Shown piece after piece: positions 6,386 through 12,153 of a stretch of DNA of 12,153 nt (positions within the stretch are counted from its first letter, which is position 1; each line of letters starts with the position of its first letter). The stretch is from an uncultured Eubacteriales bacterium. GTDB taxonomy: Bacteria > Bacillota > Clostridia > Oscillospirales > Oscillospiraceae. Made by a program: the position numbers and the translations under genes. Under the pieces are notes generated by a model, which did not search any database, was not told where the DNA came from, and saw only the letters and a program-made list of their open reading frames with translations. The stretch covers positions 1 through 12,153 of the forward strand of contig CAJLCS010000051.1 in NCBI GenBank assembly GCA_905205195.1. The letters run 5' to 3'.

Positions 6386-6400
6386 TCTCACAAATTTCCC

Positions 6401-6445
6401 TTGACTTTTGAGTCGGATATGCTACAATATGCCCAAAAGGAGGCG
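6401..6445 (+). promoter_or_regulatory. Promoter and ribosome site of the beta-sandwich protein gene
   Basis: TTGACT (6401-6406), a 16-base spacer and TACAAT (6423-6428) with TG at 6420-6421 give a good extended -10 promoter just after rex. AAAAGGAGG (6435-6443) lies eight bases before ATG 6452 and decides that start. Confidence 0.78.
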
Positions 6446-6451
6446 TATCCG

Positions 6452-7081
6452 ATGATTCAGTTAATCAAAAGCAGAATTGATCCCGCCGGGCTGGAGGTCC
6501 TCTACGACCGCCCGTTTACCCCGGCATCGCTGGAGGAAGACTTTGAAATCAAAGGCGGACGCTGGCAGGTGGACCCGGAGGGGTGGCTCATCGGCGAAAA
6601 CCGTGAGAACAGTGCTGCCATGGTCATGAGCAAGGCGGACTATTTCGGCGACGTGCTGGTGGAGTTTGACGCGGCCACCGTCCTTCCCGCCACCCGGGAT
6701 ATCAACGTGACGTGGCACGGAAGCTGGGACGAGGAACGCAACTGCCGCGGCACCGCCTATGTGGCCGGAATTCAGGGCTGGTGGGAAGGCATGGTGGGCT
6801 TTGAAAAGTCCCCCAAATACGACCTGCTGGTGCAGACCAAGCTGTTCCCCTTTGTCCCCGGGCAGATCTACCATATGACCGTGGGCAACATCGGAAACGA
6901 CCTGTTTGTGGCCATCGACGGCGTGCTGGCGCTGGAAATTCACGATCCCGACCCCATCGATTTTTCCCGCTTCGGCCGGGTGGGCTTTGAGGCCTATTGC
7001 ACCCGGGTGAAATACCGGAACCTGCAAATCAAACGGGCGGTAGCCGTCAGCACGGCAAAGCCCTACGATCCCGAATTTTAA
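6452..7081 (+). CDS. Unrecognised cytoplasmic beta-sandwich (concanavalin/DUF1080-like) protein
   Basis: A 209-residue protein without signal peptide or membrane segment. The layout resembles single-domain concanavalin-like lectin/glucanase folds of the DUF1080 (3-keto-disaccharide hydrolase) type: GGRWQVDPEGWLIGENREN (35-53), a strand DVLVEFDAA (67-75), TWHGSWDEERNCRGTAY (87-103), a Trp-rich QGWWEGMVGFEKSP (108-121), PGQIYHMTVGNIGNDLFVAIDG (136-157) and VGFEAYC (177-183) near the end. That pattern (weighted exposure of Trp, Asp-Gly before the last strands) fits carbohydrate binding or hydrolysis, but I recognise no catalytic signature. It has its own promoter and shares a terminator with the convergent AraC gene. 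The frame is open further to a TTG at 6401, but that is the -35 box. Family assignment is tentative. Confidence 0.75.
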   Translation: MIQLIKSRIDPAGLEVLYDRPFTPASLEEDFEIKGGRWQVDPEGWLIGENRENSAAMVMSKADYFGDVLVEFDAATVLPATRDINVTWHGSWDEERNCRGTAYVAGIQGWWEGMVGFEKSPKYDLLVQTKLFPFVPGQIYHMTVGNIGNDLFVAIDGVLALEIHDPDPIDFSRFGRVGFEAYCTRVKYRNLQIKRAVAVSTAKPYDPEF

Positions 7082-7088
7082 GACAATA

Positions 7089-7125
7089 GACCGGCAGACG
7101 GATTGTTCCGTCTGCCGGTCATTTT
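7089..7125. terminator. Bidirectional terminator between convergent genes
   Basis: Arms 7089-7102 and 7107-7120 are perfectly complementary over 14 bp around a TTGT loop. ATTTTAT follows on the plus strand; on the minus strand the flank is TATTGTCT. It lies seven bases after the plus-strand stop and immediately after the stop of the minus-strand AraC gene, so it serves both. Confidence 0.9.
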
Positions 7126-7939
7126 ATGGCAGCTGCTTCTGGTACTGGCTGGGCGTGGTGCCGGTCAGCCGGGAGAAAATGCGGCCGAAATACTCCGGGT
7201 CCGAAAAGCCGCACAGCGCCGACGTTTCGCCTACGGAATGGCTGCACAGCAGATTCCTGGCCACGCCCACCCGATAGCGGTTTAAGTACTCCGAAAACCG
7301 GCAGGAAAAGCAGGCGTAAAACCGGCGGCAGGCGTAGCTCTGGTCATAGGAAAACAGCGCCGCCAGGTCCGCCGACGTGATCGGCTCCCGATAATGCTCC
7401 GCCACAAAGGCAGAGGCCCGCTTCATAAACTGCGTCGCCCGGCTTGGCGTATGCCCACTCAGCTCGCCGTCCAGATAGGAAAAGAACAGCATCAGATATG
7501 CCTTCACCCGGGCCTGCCACCCCGGCGCCGCCTGCCAATAGGCATCAAAGCTGCCGCAGATGCAGTCCAGATGGGCGTTTCCGGCAGGGGAGCAGGGCGT
7601 GTAGGCCAAGCTTCCCTCCAGCAGCTCCCGGGCGTGAGCCAGCTCCGGCAGGGAGACGTCGAAATCCACACAGCGATAGTCAAAATCCGGGCTGGTGGTC
7701 CGGCCGTCGTGGGCCTGATAGGGACTGATGAGCACCACATCCCCGGCGCCCACGTCCCAGACGGTGCCGTCAATGCGGAGCCGGGCCGTGCCGTTCAGAA
7801 TGGCCAGAATTTCCATGTCGCCGTGAAGATGAGGCTCCATCAGCCTGGTATTCGGCTGATTGCGGAAGGTGTCGGAATAGACAGCAAAGCAGATGCCCTT
7901 CCGCTGCACCTGATAGCTGTCGTCAAATGTCAGATTCAT
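7124..7939 (-). CDS. AraC family transcriptional regulator with an N-terminal cupin domain
   Basis: A 271-residue regulator. The N-terminal cupin-like sensor domain shows EPHLHGDMEI (35-44), AGDVVLISPYQAH (65-77) and possible ligand residues His 37, His 39, Glu 43 and His 77. The C-terminal AraC/XylS DNA-binding domain (about 168-270) has two helix-turn-helix units, ITSADLAALFSYDQSYACRR (187-206) and one around SVGETSALCGFSDPEYFGRIF (235-255), ending with the family signature GTTPSQYQ. Regulators of this layout usually respond to sugars and activate a neighbouring gene, which points to the divergent glycosidase-like gene. No good ribosome site stands before the ATG; AGGA is 10 bases away, and the predicted start of transcription falls on the ATG itself. 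The inducer is unknown. Confidence 0.93.
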   Translation of the reverse strand: MNLTFDDSYQVQRKGICFAVYSDTFRNQPNTRLMEPHLHGDMEILAILNGTARLRIDGTVWDVGAGDVVLISPYQAHDGRTTSPDFDYRCVDFDVSLPELAHARELLEGSLAYTPCSPAGNAHLDCICGSFDAYWQAAPGWQARVKAYLMLFFSYLDGELSGHTPSRATQFMKRASAFVAEHYREPITSADLAALFSYDQSYACRRFYACFSCRFSEYLNRYRVGVARNLLCSHSVGETSALCGFSDPEYFGRIFSRLTGTTPSQYQKQLP

Positions 7940-7945
7940 GGGATC

Positions 7946-7974
7946 ATCCTAGCGCATTTTGGCAAAGAAGTCAA
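7946..7974 (-). promoter_or_regulatory. Promoter of the AraC gene, predicted to give a leaderless mRNA
   Basis: On the minus strand TTGACT (7974-7969), a 17-base spacer and TAGGAT (7951-7946) form a promoter whose start point, seven bases past the -10, falls at about 7939, the A of the ATG. The -35 overlaps the first direct repeat at 7970-7982, so the regulator could repress itself by binding there. Confidence 0.55.
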
Positions 7975-8004
7975 TAGCGTCCGGATATTTCGTCAATGGC
8001 GTCC
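7970..8004. promoter_or_regulatory. Direct repeats, candidate AraC operator
   Basis: GTCAATAGCGTCC (7970-7982) and GTCAATGGCGTCC (7992-8004) differ at one base and start 22 bases apart, about two helical turns. A shorter GTCAA occurs at 8016-8020. AraC proteins, with two helix-turn-helix units each and usually dimeric, typically bind direct repeats spaced about 21 bases. The second copy directly abuts the -35 (8005) of the divergent gene, the classic position for activation. Confidence 0.65.
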
Positions 8005-8045
8005 TTGTACGCAGCGTCAAAAACCAATATAATAGAGGAAAGGAG
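8005..8045 (+). promoter_or_regulatory. Promoter and ribosome site of the glycosidase-like gene
   Basis: TTGTAC (8005-8010), a 17-base spacer and TATAAT (8028-8033) form a sigma-A promoter with a weak -35, as expected of an activator-dependent promoter. The ribosome site is within AGGAAAGGAG (8036-8045), 11 bases before ATG 8057, a slightly long spacing. An ATG at 8049 is out of frame. Confidence 0.78.
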
Positions 8046-8056
8046 TTGATGTACCC

Positions 8057-9391
8057 ATGAAACCGTGGTATCTGTCCGATAACGGCCACGAAAAAGCCGC
8101 CGCCATGCTGCGCCGGGGCATGGCCCGGTATCCCATTGACCCGGATGCCTTCTGCGGGACGCCGGAGGGCTGCAATCCGCTGACGCTGGCGGTGGATCCT
8201 GCTCTGAAGGGCTACCGGATTTTCGTCAGTCCCTATGACGCGGACGCCGACCGACAGGAAATCCGCCTGACCGCCCGGGATGACGTCACGCTTCTCTACG
8301 CCGCCGCCGATTTCTGCAACTACTACCTGCCCTTTGCCCGGGACGCCGTGGAGCATTGCCCCACCTACTATCTGCTGCCGCTGTTCACAGCGCCGATGAA
8401 GCCCTGCGACTATCTGTCCGCCTGCCGTGTGCGGAAGCGGGGCATCTGGACCTGGGGCCATGTGATTTGCGATTACAAGCGCCTGATTCAGAACATGGCG
8501 GAGCTGAAGCTGAATCTGCTGACCGTCTGGGACGACTATCCCCCCGCCAATATCCGGGACGTCATCGATTATGCCCACGATTACGGCATCGCCGTCTATC
8601 TGGGCTATCCCTGGGGCTGGGATGTGCAGTGCAGCACGGCGGACCTGTCCGACCTGAACGCCATGAGCGACGGCATTGTGGAGGTCTACAACCGCCAGTA
8701 CCGGGGTATCGGCTTTGACGGCATCTATTTCCAGTCCTTCACGGAGCTGAAGGCGGATCGGATCGGCGGGATGCTGGTGGCCGAGAAGGTGGTGGAGCTG
8801 GTCAACCGGACGGCGGGCATCCTGCTGGCGCAGGAACCGGCGCTGCAGCTCCAGTTCGGCCTCCATGCCGATTCGGTGAAAACCCATCTGGACATCATCG
8901 CCGGAACGGACCGCCGCGTAGAAATCGTCTGGGAGGATGTGGGGGCCTTCCCGTATCAGTACATGCCTCAGAATACGGCGGGCTTCAACGAGACGCTGGC
9001 GCTGCATCAGACACTTCGGACGCTCCGTCCGGGCGGCGGCTTCGGCGCCGTGTTCAAGGGCGTCATCTGCCTGGACTGGAGCACATTCCGCCATCAGACC
9101 GGCCCGATTACCATCCCCACCGGTGAAACCGCCCCGGTAATCCCGGCCTTCAAGCGAGAAATTCTCCGGATCATGCAGGCGTACTGGATGAAAAACTGCG
9201 GCTGCGCCCAGCGGATGCTTCAGGCCTGCGGACCGGAGGACAGCATTTCCTGTCTGGTGGAGGACGGCTATCTGGAATCTGCCGTCAATTTTCCCACGGC
9301 GTTGTATGCCCAGATGCTCTGGGACGGCACGGCGGAAACTGGGGACATTCTGGCGGCCGTCGCCCAGCGGCCGGACGTCACCTTCTTCTGA
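8057..9391 (+). CDS. Glycoside hydrolase-like protein, GH20/GH67-type N-domain and TIM barrel (putative)
   Basis: A 444-residue protein without signal peptide. An N-terminal alpha/beta part (to about 110) holds YRIFVSPYDADADRQEIRLT and DVTLLYAAADFCNYYLP, reminiscent of the non-catalytic N-domain before the barrel in GH20 and GH67 enzymes. From about 128 a barrel seems to start: RKRGIWTWGHVICDYKRLI (126-144), MAELKLNLLTVWDDYPP (147-163), then IDYAHDYGIAVYLGYPWGW (170-188), a pattern common in beta-hexosaminidase and alpha-glucuronidase barrels. GFDGIYFQSFTEL (219-231) and EIVWEDVG (289-296) carry acidic residues (Asp 221, Glu 230, Glu 293, Asp 294) that are candidate catalytic groups. I cannot name the family or substrate. 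It is probably cytoplasmic and acts on an imported oligosaccharide or glycoside, under the divergent AraC regulator. A terminator follows. Confidence 0.78.
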   Translation: MKPWYLSDNGHEKAAAMLRRGMARYPIDPDAFCGTPEGCNPLTLAVDPALKGYRIFVSPYDADADRQEIRLTARDDVTLLYAAADFCNYYLPFARDAVEHCPTYYLLPLFTAPMKPCDYLSACRVRKRGIWTWGHVICDYKRLIQNMAELKLNLLTVWDDYPPANIRDVIDYAHDYGIAVYLGYPWGWDVQCSTADLSDLNAMSDGIVEVYNRQYRGIGFDGIYFQSFTELKADRIGGMLVAEKVVELVNRTAGILLAQEPALQLQFGLHADSVKTHLDIIAGTDRRVEIVWEDVGAFPYQYMPQNTAGFNETLALHQTLRTLRPGGGFGAVFKGVICLDWSTFRHQTGPITIPTGETAPVIPAFKREILRIMQAYWMKNCGCAQRMLQACGPEDSISCLVEDGYLESAVNFPTALYAQMLWDGTAETGDILAAVAQRPDVTFF

Positions 9392-9400
9392 AGCACAAAG

Positions 9401-9433
9401 CGGAACAGCTCCTCGGAGCCGTTCCGTTTTTTT
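9401..9433 (+). terminator. Rho-independent terminator of the glycosidase-like gene
   Basis: CGGAAC (9401-9406) pairs with GTTCCG (9421-9426), with an A/C mismatch and then an inner GCTC/GAGC stem and CTCG loop, followed by seven T's (9427-9433). It starts nine bases after the stop codon. Confidence 0.9.
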
Positions 9434-9441
9434 GTAGAAAG

Positions 9442-9466
9442 AAAACCACCGGCAGTGCCGGTGGTT
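9442..9466 (-). terminator. Rho-independent terminator of the cotJ operon
   Basis: Arms 9444-9453 and 9457-9466 are perfectly complementary over 10 bp around a three-base loop. Read on the minus strand, the stem runs into TTTTCTTTC. It lies 18 bases beyond the cotJC stop. Confidence 0.88.
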
Positions 9467-9484
9467 CTGATTGACGATTGTCGG

Positions 9485-10081
9485 TTAAAGATCCAGAGCC
9501 GGGTTGCAGAAATAGACGTTTTTCTGATTCAGCTTCTCCCGCAGCAGCTGCACCGCTTCACCGAATCGCTGGAAATGGACGATTTCCCGTTCCCGCAGGA
9601 ACCGGATGGCGTCGTTGACGTCCGGGTCGTCGCTGAGCCGCAGAATGTTGTCGTAGGTGGTCCGGGCCTTCTGCTCGGCGGCCATGTCCTCCGTCAGGTC
9701 CGTCATAGGATCGCCCTTCACCGCCAGCGACGCCGCCGTAAAGGGGAATCCGGAGGCCGAGGCCGGATAGACCCCCAGGGCATGATCCACAAAATACGGC
9801 GCAAAGGCTGATTCCCGCAGCTGTTCCTCCTTCACGTTCCGGGTCAGCTGATGCACAATGGCGCCGATCATCTCAAGATGGCCCAGCTCTTCCGTCCCGA
9901 TATCCGTCAGCAGCCCCTTCAGCTCGTCAAAGGGCATGGCATAGCGCTGGCTGAGATAGCGCAGGGAAGCGCCAAGCTCGCCGTCCGGACCGCCGTACTG
10001 GGTCAGAATGATCTGGGCCAGCGCCGGATTGGGCCGGTCGATTTTCACAGGGTATTGCAGCTTTTTACTGTAACTGAACAT
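9485..10081 (-). CDS. cotJC: Spore coat protein CotJC, manganese catalase-like
   Basis: A 198-residue ferritin-like protein of the manganese catalase family, found in the inner spore coat in Bacillus and likely in the mother-cell-made coat here. It starts MFSYSKKLQYPVKI, as CotJC proteins do. The dimanganese ligands can be placed at Glu 35, Glu 65 and His 68 (ELGH), Glu 136 and Glu 166-His 169 (EIVH), so all six are present and catalase activity is plausible. Length is slightly above the Bacillus protein. The ribosome site AGGAGGG (10095-10089) lies inside the end of the preceding gene, three bases separate stop and start, and the pair are clearly one operon. In Bacillus the operon is sigma-E dependent, in line with sigE in this window. 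Confidence 0.95.
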   Translation of the reverse strand: MFSYSKKLQYPVKIDRPNPALAQIILTQYGGPDGELGASLRYLSQRYAMPFDELKGLLTDIGTEELGHLEMIGAIVHQLTRNVKEEQLRESAFAPYFVDHALGVYPASASGFPFTAASLAVKGDPMTDLTEDMAAEQKARTTYDNILRLSDDPDVNDAIRFLREREIVHFQRFGEAVQLLREKLNQKNVYFCNPALDL

Positions 10082-10084
10082 CGC

Positions 10085-10531
10085 TTATCCCTCCTGACGG
10101 TTGGCGGCATACTCCCAGGGCCATGGATCGTCCAGCCACTGATAGGTGTCGCCGGTGCCGGTCTGATGGTTCAGCGGGCCGACCGTTTCGGTGTACGCTT
10201 CCGCACCGGCCCGGTAAAGCTGCTGGTATTCCCGGTAGAGTTTCAGGGCCTCTTCGTCGGTCCGGTGGGTGTCCAGATACAGCGCCAGCTCCGCAATGGC
10301 AAAGCCGAGGGCCTGAAGCTGGCTCAGCTGGGTATCCGGCTTTTCCGTTTCGTTGACCATGCCCCGGAAGGGCAGGTCCAGCCCCGGAAACAGGGTGCCG
10401 CGGATCAGTGCCTTCCGGGCCTCATATTTGGGCGGCTGCTCCAGCTGAAAGGGGACATAGGGATTGGCCAGCGGTGCCATGGCGGGCAGTCTGCCCTCCG
10501 CACCGGGCCGGGATGTTTGCGTTCGCTCCAA
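10085..10531 (-). CDS. Fused CotJA-CotJB spore coat protein
   Basis: A 148-residue protein that reads as two coat proteins in one frame. Residues about 14-58 match CotJA: LPAMAPLANPYVPFQLEQ, then ALIRGTLFPGLDLPF (41-55). Residues about 68-140 match CotJB: LSQLQALGFAIAELALYLDT (69-88), DEEALKLYREYQQLY, VGPL (117-120) and the closing DDPWPWEYAA. In Bacillus these are separate genes of about 80-90 codons. The join is ...PFRGM-VNETEKPD, where Met 58 is probably the old CotJB start; no ribosome site precedes it. The start is TTG at 10531-10529, with GGAGG (10544-10540) eight bases upstream; the nearby ATG belongs to another frame. cotJC follows three bases later. A real fusion or a sequencing error that removed a stop are both possible. 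Confidence 0.9.
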   Translation of the reverse strand: MERTQTSRPGAEGRLPAMAPLANPYVPFQLEQPPKYEARKALIRGTLFPGLDLPFRGMVNETEKPDTQLSQLQALGFAIAELALYLDTHRTDEEALKLYREYQQLYRAGAEAYTETVGPLNHQTGTGDTYQWLDDPWPWEYAANRQEG

Positions 10532-10587
10532 TGGGGATTCCTCCGATCATTTTAGGATGAGAACTGTCGTTCCGGGTCAGTCTATGC

Positions 10588-10606
10588 AACATCCGCGAGG
10601 GATGTT
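10588..10606. repeat. Inverted repeat in the cotJ/cwlD divergent region
   Basis: AACATCC (10588-10594) and GGATGTT (10600-10606) are perfectly complementary around GCGAG. It is centred 66 bases upstream of the cotJ start and 59 bases upstream of the cwlD start and could be an operator or an mRNA hairpin. I see no clear sigma-E promoter in the intergenic region. Confidence 0.45.
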
Positions 10607-10655
10607 CTGAACCGGCCGGGGCGTGCATAGGGATAGGAGGAAAGGGGAGAGGGCC

Positions 10656-11354
10656 ATGAAGGAAAAGCTGCCGCGGCTGGCGGCGATTTATTTACTTGTG
10701 TTTTCCCTGCTTCCGGCGCTGATTCTGGGCGGCAGTCGGCTGGCCGCCGTCCTCGGCCCCGCCGCTGCGGAATCTCCCACCGTGGTGATCGACGCCGGTC
10801 ACGGCGGCATCGACGGCGGCGCCACCTCCTGCACCGGCGCGGCGGAAAGCGCCATCAATCTGGAAATCGCCCTGCGGCTGGAGGCGCTGCTGCGGCTGCT
10901 GGGGATCCGGACCCGGATGGTCCGCACAACCGACGTCTCCGTCGCCACGGAGGGCGCCACCATCGCCGCCCAGAAAAGCTCCGATCTGAAAGAGCGTGTC
11001 CGCATCGCCAACGAAGCGTCCTCCGGGCTGCTGGTGAGCATTCACCAGAACCGCTTTTCCGACGGCCGCTATTCCGGCGCTCAGGTCTTCTACGCTTCGA
11101 CGCCGGGCAGTCAGGCCCTGGCGGAGCAGCTTCAGGCTATGCTGGTATCCACCCTGAATCCGGGCAGCCGCCGCAAGGCGAAAAAGGCCTCCGGCGTCTA
11201 CCTGATGGAGCACCTGAAGGGAACCGGCATTCTGGTGGAATGCGGCTTTCTGTCCAATCCCGACGAGGAGGCCCGGCTGCGGACGGCGGACTATCAGAAG
11301 CGGCTGTGCTGCGTTTTTGCCGCCGCCGTCGGCAATTTTCTGGCGAACACTTGA
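10656..11354 (+). CDS. cwlD: Germination-specific N-acetylmuramoyl-L-alanine amidase CwlD
   Basis: A 232-residue zinc amidase (Amidase_3) that in spore formers helps make muramic-delta-lactam in spore cortex peptidoglycan, needed for germination enzymes to recognise it. An N-terminal hydrophobic segment (about 5-37) is a signal or membrane anchor. The catalytic domain starts at VVIDAGHGGIDGGA (43-56). Zinc ligands are His 49, Glu 64 and His 130 (SIHQNRF, 128-134), and the catalytic Glu 195 lies in GILVECGFLSNPDEE (191-205). It is short for the family amidases in general and right for CwlD. ATG 10656 is preferred for the GGGGAGAGGG just before it; a GTG at 10623 would add 11 charged residues ahead of the anchor. 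Its neighbour is the divergent cotJ operon. The stop overlaps the radA -35. Confidence 0.9.
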   Translation: MKEKLPRLAAIYLLVFSLLPALILGGSRLAAVLGPAAAESPTVVIDAGHGGIDGGATSCTGAAESAINLEIALRLEALLRLLGIRTRMVRTTDVSVATEGATIAAQKSSDLKERVRIANEASSGLLVSIHQNRFSDGRYSGAQVFYASTPGSQALAEQLQAMLVSTLNPGSRRKAKKASGVYLMEHLKGTGILVECGFLSNPDEEARLRTADYQKRLCCVFAAAVGNFLANT

Positions 11355-11400
11355 CCGGTTATCCCGCCGCTGTTATAATAGGGAAAAACACACCGGAGGG
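11351..11400 (+). promoter_or_regulatory. Promoter and ribosome site of radA, overlapping the cwlD stop codon
   Basis: TTGACC (11351-11356), a 17-base spacer and TATAAT (11374-11379) with TG at 11371-11372 form a strong extended -10 promoter. The TGA of cwlD (11352-11354) lies inside the -35. The ribosome site GGAGGG (11395-11400) is eight bases before ATG 11409. No terminator separates the two genes, so cwlD read-through may also reach radA. Confidence 0.88.
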
Positions 11401-11408
11401 ATCCGATT

Positions 11409-12153
11409 ATGGCCAAAGCAAAAACCGTTTTCTACTGCACCGCCTGCGGCAACGAGACGCCCAAATGGCAGGGCCGCTGCCCGTCCTGCGGCGCGTGGAA
11501 CACCATCACGGAACATATCGAAAAGCCCGTTGCCGCCGGAAAAGCAAAATCGGCTCCCGTGGGCATGAGCCGGGAGCCGAAACGGCTGCGTGATGTGGAC
11601 GGCGACAGTGAACTGCGGTTTTCCACCGGTATCGGAGAGCTGAACCGGGTGCTGGGGGGCGGCGCCGTGGCCGGGTCGCTGGTTCTGGTGGGCGGTGCGC
11701 CGGGCATCGGCAAATCCACGCTGCTGCTCCAGATCTGCAATCAGCTCTGCCTGGAGCGCCGGGTGCTGTATATCTCCGGCGAAGAAAGTGAGCGCCAGCT
11801 TCGCCTGCGGGCGCAGCGGCTCCACGTTGACCCGGAGGAACTGTTTGTCCTGTCGGAAACCCGACTGTCGGACATTCTGGAAACCACCGAGGCCATGAAG
11901 CCGGACATTCTGATTGTGGACTCCATCCAGACGCTCTATAACGAGGAAAACGACTCGTCCCCCGGCAGCATCTCCCAGGTGAAGGACTGCACCATGGCGC
12001 TGATGCAGCTGAGCAAAAGCGAGGGAAACACCGTTTTTGTCTTCGGCCATAACAATAAGGACGGCGGCATCGCCGGGCCCAAGGTGCTGGAGCATATGGT
12101 GGACTGCGTCCTATATTTTGAAGGCGACCCCAATTCAACCTATCGTCTCCTGC
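11409..12153 (+). CDS. radA: DNA repair protein RadA (Sms), 3'-truncated by the window edge
   Basis: The first 248 codons are visible of a gene that is usually about 450 codons. RadA is a RecA-related hexameric helicase that aids branch migration in recombinational repair. It begins with a zinc finger, Cys 10, 13, 24 and 27 (YCTACG...CPSCGAW), then the RecA-type core: TGIGELNRVLGGG (73-85), Walker A GAPGIGKS (96-103), YISGEES (121-127), Walker B ILIVDSIQT (167-175), and AGPKVLEHMVDCVLYFEGD (222-240). The family normally has GDPGIGKS and GHVTKEG; here they are GAPGIGKS and GHNNKDG (213-219), so two conserved segments vary although the lysines needed for ATP binding remain. The KNRFG motif and the Lon-like domain lie beyond the window. 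Confidence 0.95.
   Translation, partial: MAKAKTVFYCTACGNETPKWQGRCPSCGAWNTITEHIEKPVAAGKAKSAPVGMSREPKRLRDVDGDSELRFSTGIGELNRVLGGGAVAGSLVLVGGAPGIGKSTLLLQICNQLCLERRVLYISGEESERQLRLRAQRLHVDPEELFVLSETRLSDILETTEAMKPDILIVDSIQTLYNEENDSSPGSISQVKDCTMALMQLSKSEGNTVFVFGHNNKDGGIAGPKVLEHMVDCVLYFEGDPNSTYRLL

Noticed and set aside
6388..6393. TCACAA half-site after rex as a Rex operator controlling the next gene
   Set aside because: No matching TTGTGA half lies at the required spacing, so it is only a chance hexamer.
9851..10555. Plus-strand frame of 234 codons opposite the cotJ genes
   Set aside because: It is antisense to cotJC and the CotJA-CotJB fusion, both with strong family motifs and ribosome sites.
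10545..10655. Sigma-E promoter for the cotJ operon
   Set aside because: A CATAGA-like element exists on the minus strand (complement of 10581-10587), but no matching -35 at the usual spacing, so I did not annotate it.

Overview
The window looks like a chromosomal segment of an endospore-forming Clostridia bacterium of fairly high G+C content, most like an Oscillospiraceae/Oscillospirales gut anaerobe. The evidence is the sporulation set (SpoIIGA-SigE, CotJ proteins, CwlD) next to a clostridial-type Rex, strong AGGAGG ribosome sites, and TTGACA/TATAAT promoters that often carry an extended TGn -10. I see no phage genes, IS elements, CRISPR arrays, tRNA or rRNA. Most of it is ordinary core genome; the accessory-looking part is about 6.4-9.4 kb. 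Lineage is inferred from gene content, not from a search.

Layout. (1) 1-69 is the tail of an unrecognised gene, followed by a strong hairpin. (2) 279-2409 is a two-gene operon of G3E (CobW/COG0523-type) GTPases. The first has the metal-binding CxCC motif and a 79-residue insert made almost only of His, Asp/Glu and Cys. The second lacks CxCC and appears fused to a YcgQ/DUF1980-like domain. A textbook terminator closes the operon. (3) 2542-3991 holds rarA and a small DUF951 zinc-ribbon-like gene, again closed by a terminator. (4) 4172-5646 holds spoIIGA and sigE with a 4-base overlap: the membrane protease and the pro-sigma factor it activates. sigG, the usual next gene, is absent here. (5) 5741-6385 is rex, a redox-sensing repressor with its own promoter. 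(6) 6452-9391 is a probable carbohydrate-related patch: a beta-sandwich (concanavalin-like) protein, a convergent AraC regulator, and a divergent gene for a large TIM-barrel glycosidase-like protein. The AraC/glycosidase intergenic region has 13-bp direct repeats two helical turns apart, a likely AraC operator. (7) 9485-10531 (minus) is a cotJ operon in which cotJA and cotJB are fused into one reading frame, followed by cotJC (manganese catalase-like coat protein). (8) 10656-11354 is cwlD (spore cortex amidase), then radA, cut by the window end; the radA -35 box overlaps the cwlD stop codon.

How the genes work together. The SigE made here would be expected, from family knowledge, to drive mother-cell genes such as the cotJ operon and perhaps cwlD in the same window. 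RarA and RadA are both recombination/replication-fork proteins. The GTPase pair probably handles a transition metal, most likely zinc. I found no wholly new system; the best leads are the His/Asp/Cys insert, the GTPase-DUF1980 fusion, the CotJA-CotJB fusion, and the AraC-controlled glycosidase unit with its predicted leaderless regulator mRNA.
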